This document shows positions 11,840 through 12,016 of a stretch of DNA of 12,016 nucleotides, piece after piece; the stretch's first letter is position 1; every line of letters starts with the position of its first letter. The position numbers and the translations under genes are program-made. Source of the DNA: an uncultured Anaerolineaceae bacterium (GTDB lineage Bacteria; Chloroflexota; Anaerolineae; Promineifilales; Promineifilaceae); assembly GCA_937967805.1 (NCBI GenBank), contig CALBTC010000231.1:1-12016 (forward strand). The letters are read 5' to 3'. The notes beneath the pieces are model-generated. The model searched no databases. It saw only the letters and a program-made list of their open reading frames with translations, and was not told the DNA's origin.

Positions 11840-12016
11840 CAACCCGGCAAGCTCAAATGGTTGTTTGTTATTAAACACATAATTTTTTGAATCGAATGCG
11901 AATGAAAACTAACACCCTACAACCATGCTAATAGGACATCAGTAGTAGTCACAAATAGCATTATTGAGAGTATTCGGTAATTAAAAAAGTAAAAGGGACC
12001 ACCAAAAGCGAGTAAA
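11840..12016. other. AT-rich gene-free end of the window
   Basis: No frame here has a ribosome binding site and family resemblance. GC content over 11881-12000 is about one third by hand count, far below the neighbouring genes. A weak TGTTT/AAACA stem near 11862 followed by TTTTTT at 11883-11888 could be a poor terminator for the DUF1499 gene. The stretch may hold the promoter of a gene beyond the edge. Confidence 0.4.

Noticed and set aside
1..12016. tRNA, rRNA, transposase or phage genes
   Set aside because: None was found by reading both strands; all larger frames belong to the listed chromosomal families.

Overview
The window is about 12 kb of GC-rich bacterial chromosome. It carries nine protein genes or gene fragments, no RNA genes and no mobile-element genes. 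The likely source is a Chloroflexota bacterium, probably of the Anaerolineae type. That is an inference from three features: a MalT-like LuxR regulator, a lipoprotein with a Thr-Pro-rich linker, and word-iterated intergenic inverted repeats. No marker gene is present to prove it. An octanucleotide palindrome, ACGGCCGT, occurs 26 times, which is a genomic signature comparable to the cyanobacterial HIP1 element.

Layout, left to right. 1-2181 is the 3' part of a MalT-like LuxR regulator. It is followed by a 307-bp spacer full of inverted repeats and operator-like dyads. 2489-3844 is a PurD-like ATP-grasp ligase with altered family motifs and a clear intrinsic terminator. A 490-bp spacer with structured elements leads to a small GlsB/YeaQ/YmgE membrane protein (4335-4619). 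An AT-rich leader with an ideal ribosome binding site and a two-codon open frame precedes a secreted CHRD protein (4805-5563). A 194-bp region that looks like a transcription attenuator precedes a PIG-L/LmbE deacetylase (5758-6477). This gene converges on an FkbM-type methyltransferase on the minus strand (6555-7310).

A divergent spacer then leads to a lipoprotein joining an M23 peptidase to a predicted beta-propeller (7481-9304). Next come a stand-alone Nfu N-terminal domain protein (9346-9624) that may be translated from a leaderless mRNA, a 14-helix-type MFS transporter (9705-11276) and a DUF1499 protein (11366-11839). The last 177 bases are AT-rich and hold no gene I can support.

The genes do not form one pathway. 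Several products belong to the cell envelope or surface: the GlsB-like protein, the CHRD protein, the M23 lipoprotein, the MFS transporter and the DUF1499 protein. Most genes are separated by spacers with their own signals, so the window looks like a run of single-gene transcription units. The most interesting material is in the non-coding layer: the iterated palindrome, the attenuator before the PIG-L gene, the mini-ORF before the CHRD gene, and several unrelated inverted-repeat families at gene junctions, one of which has a counterpart inside the transporter gene.
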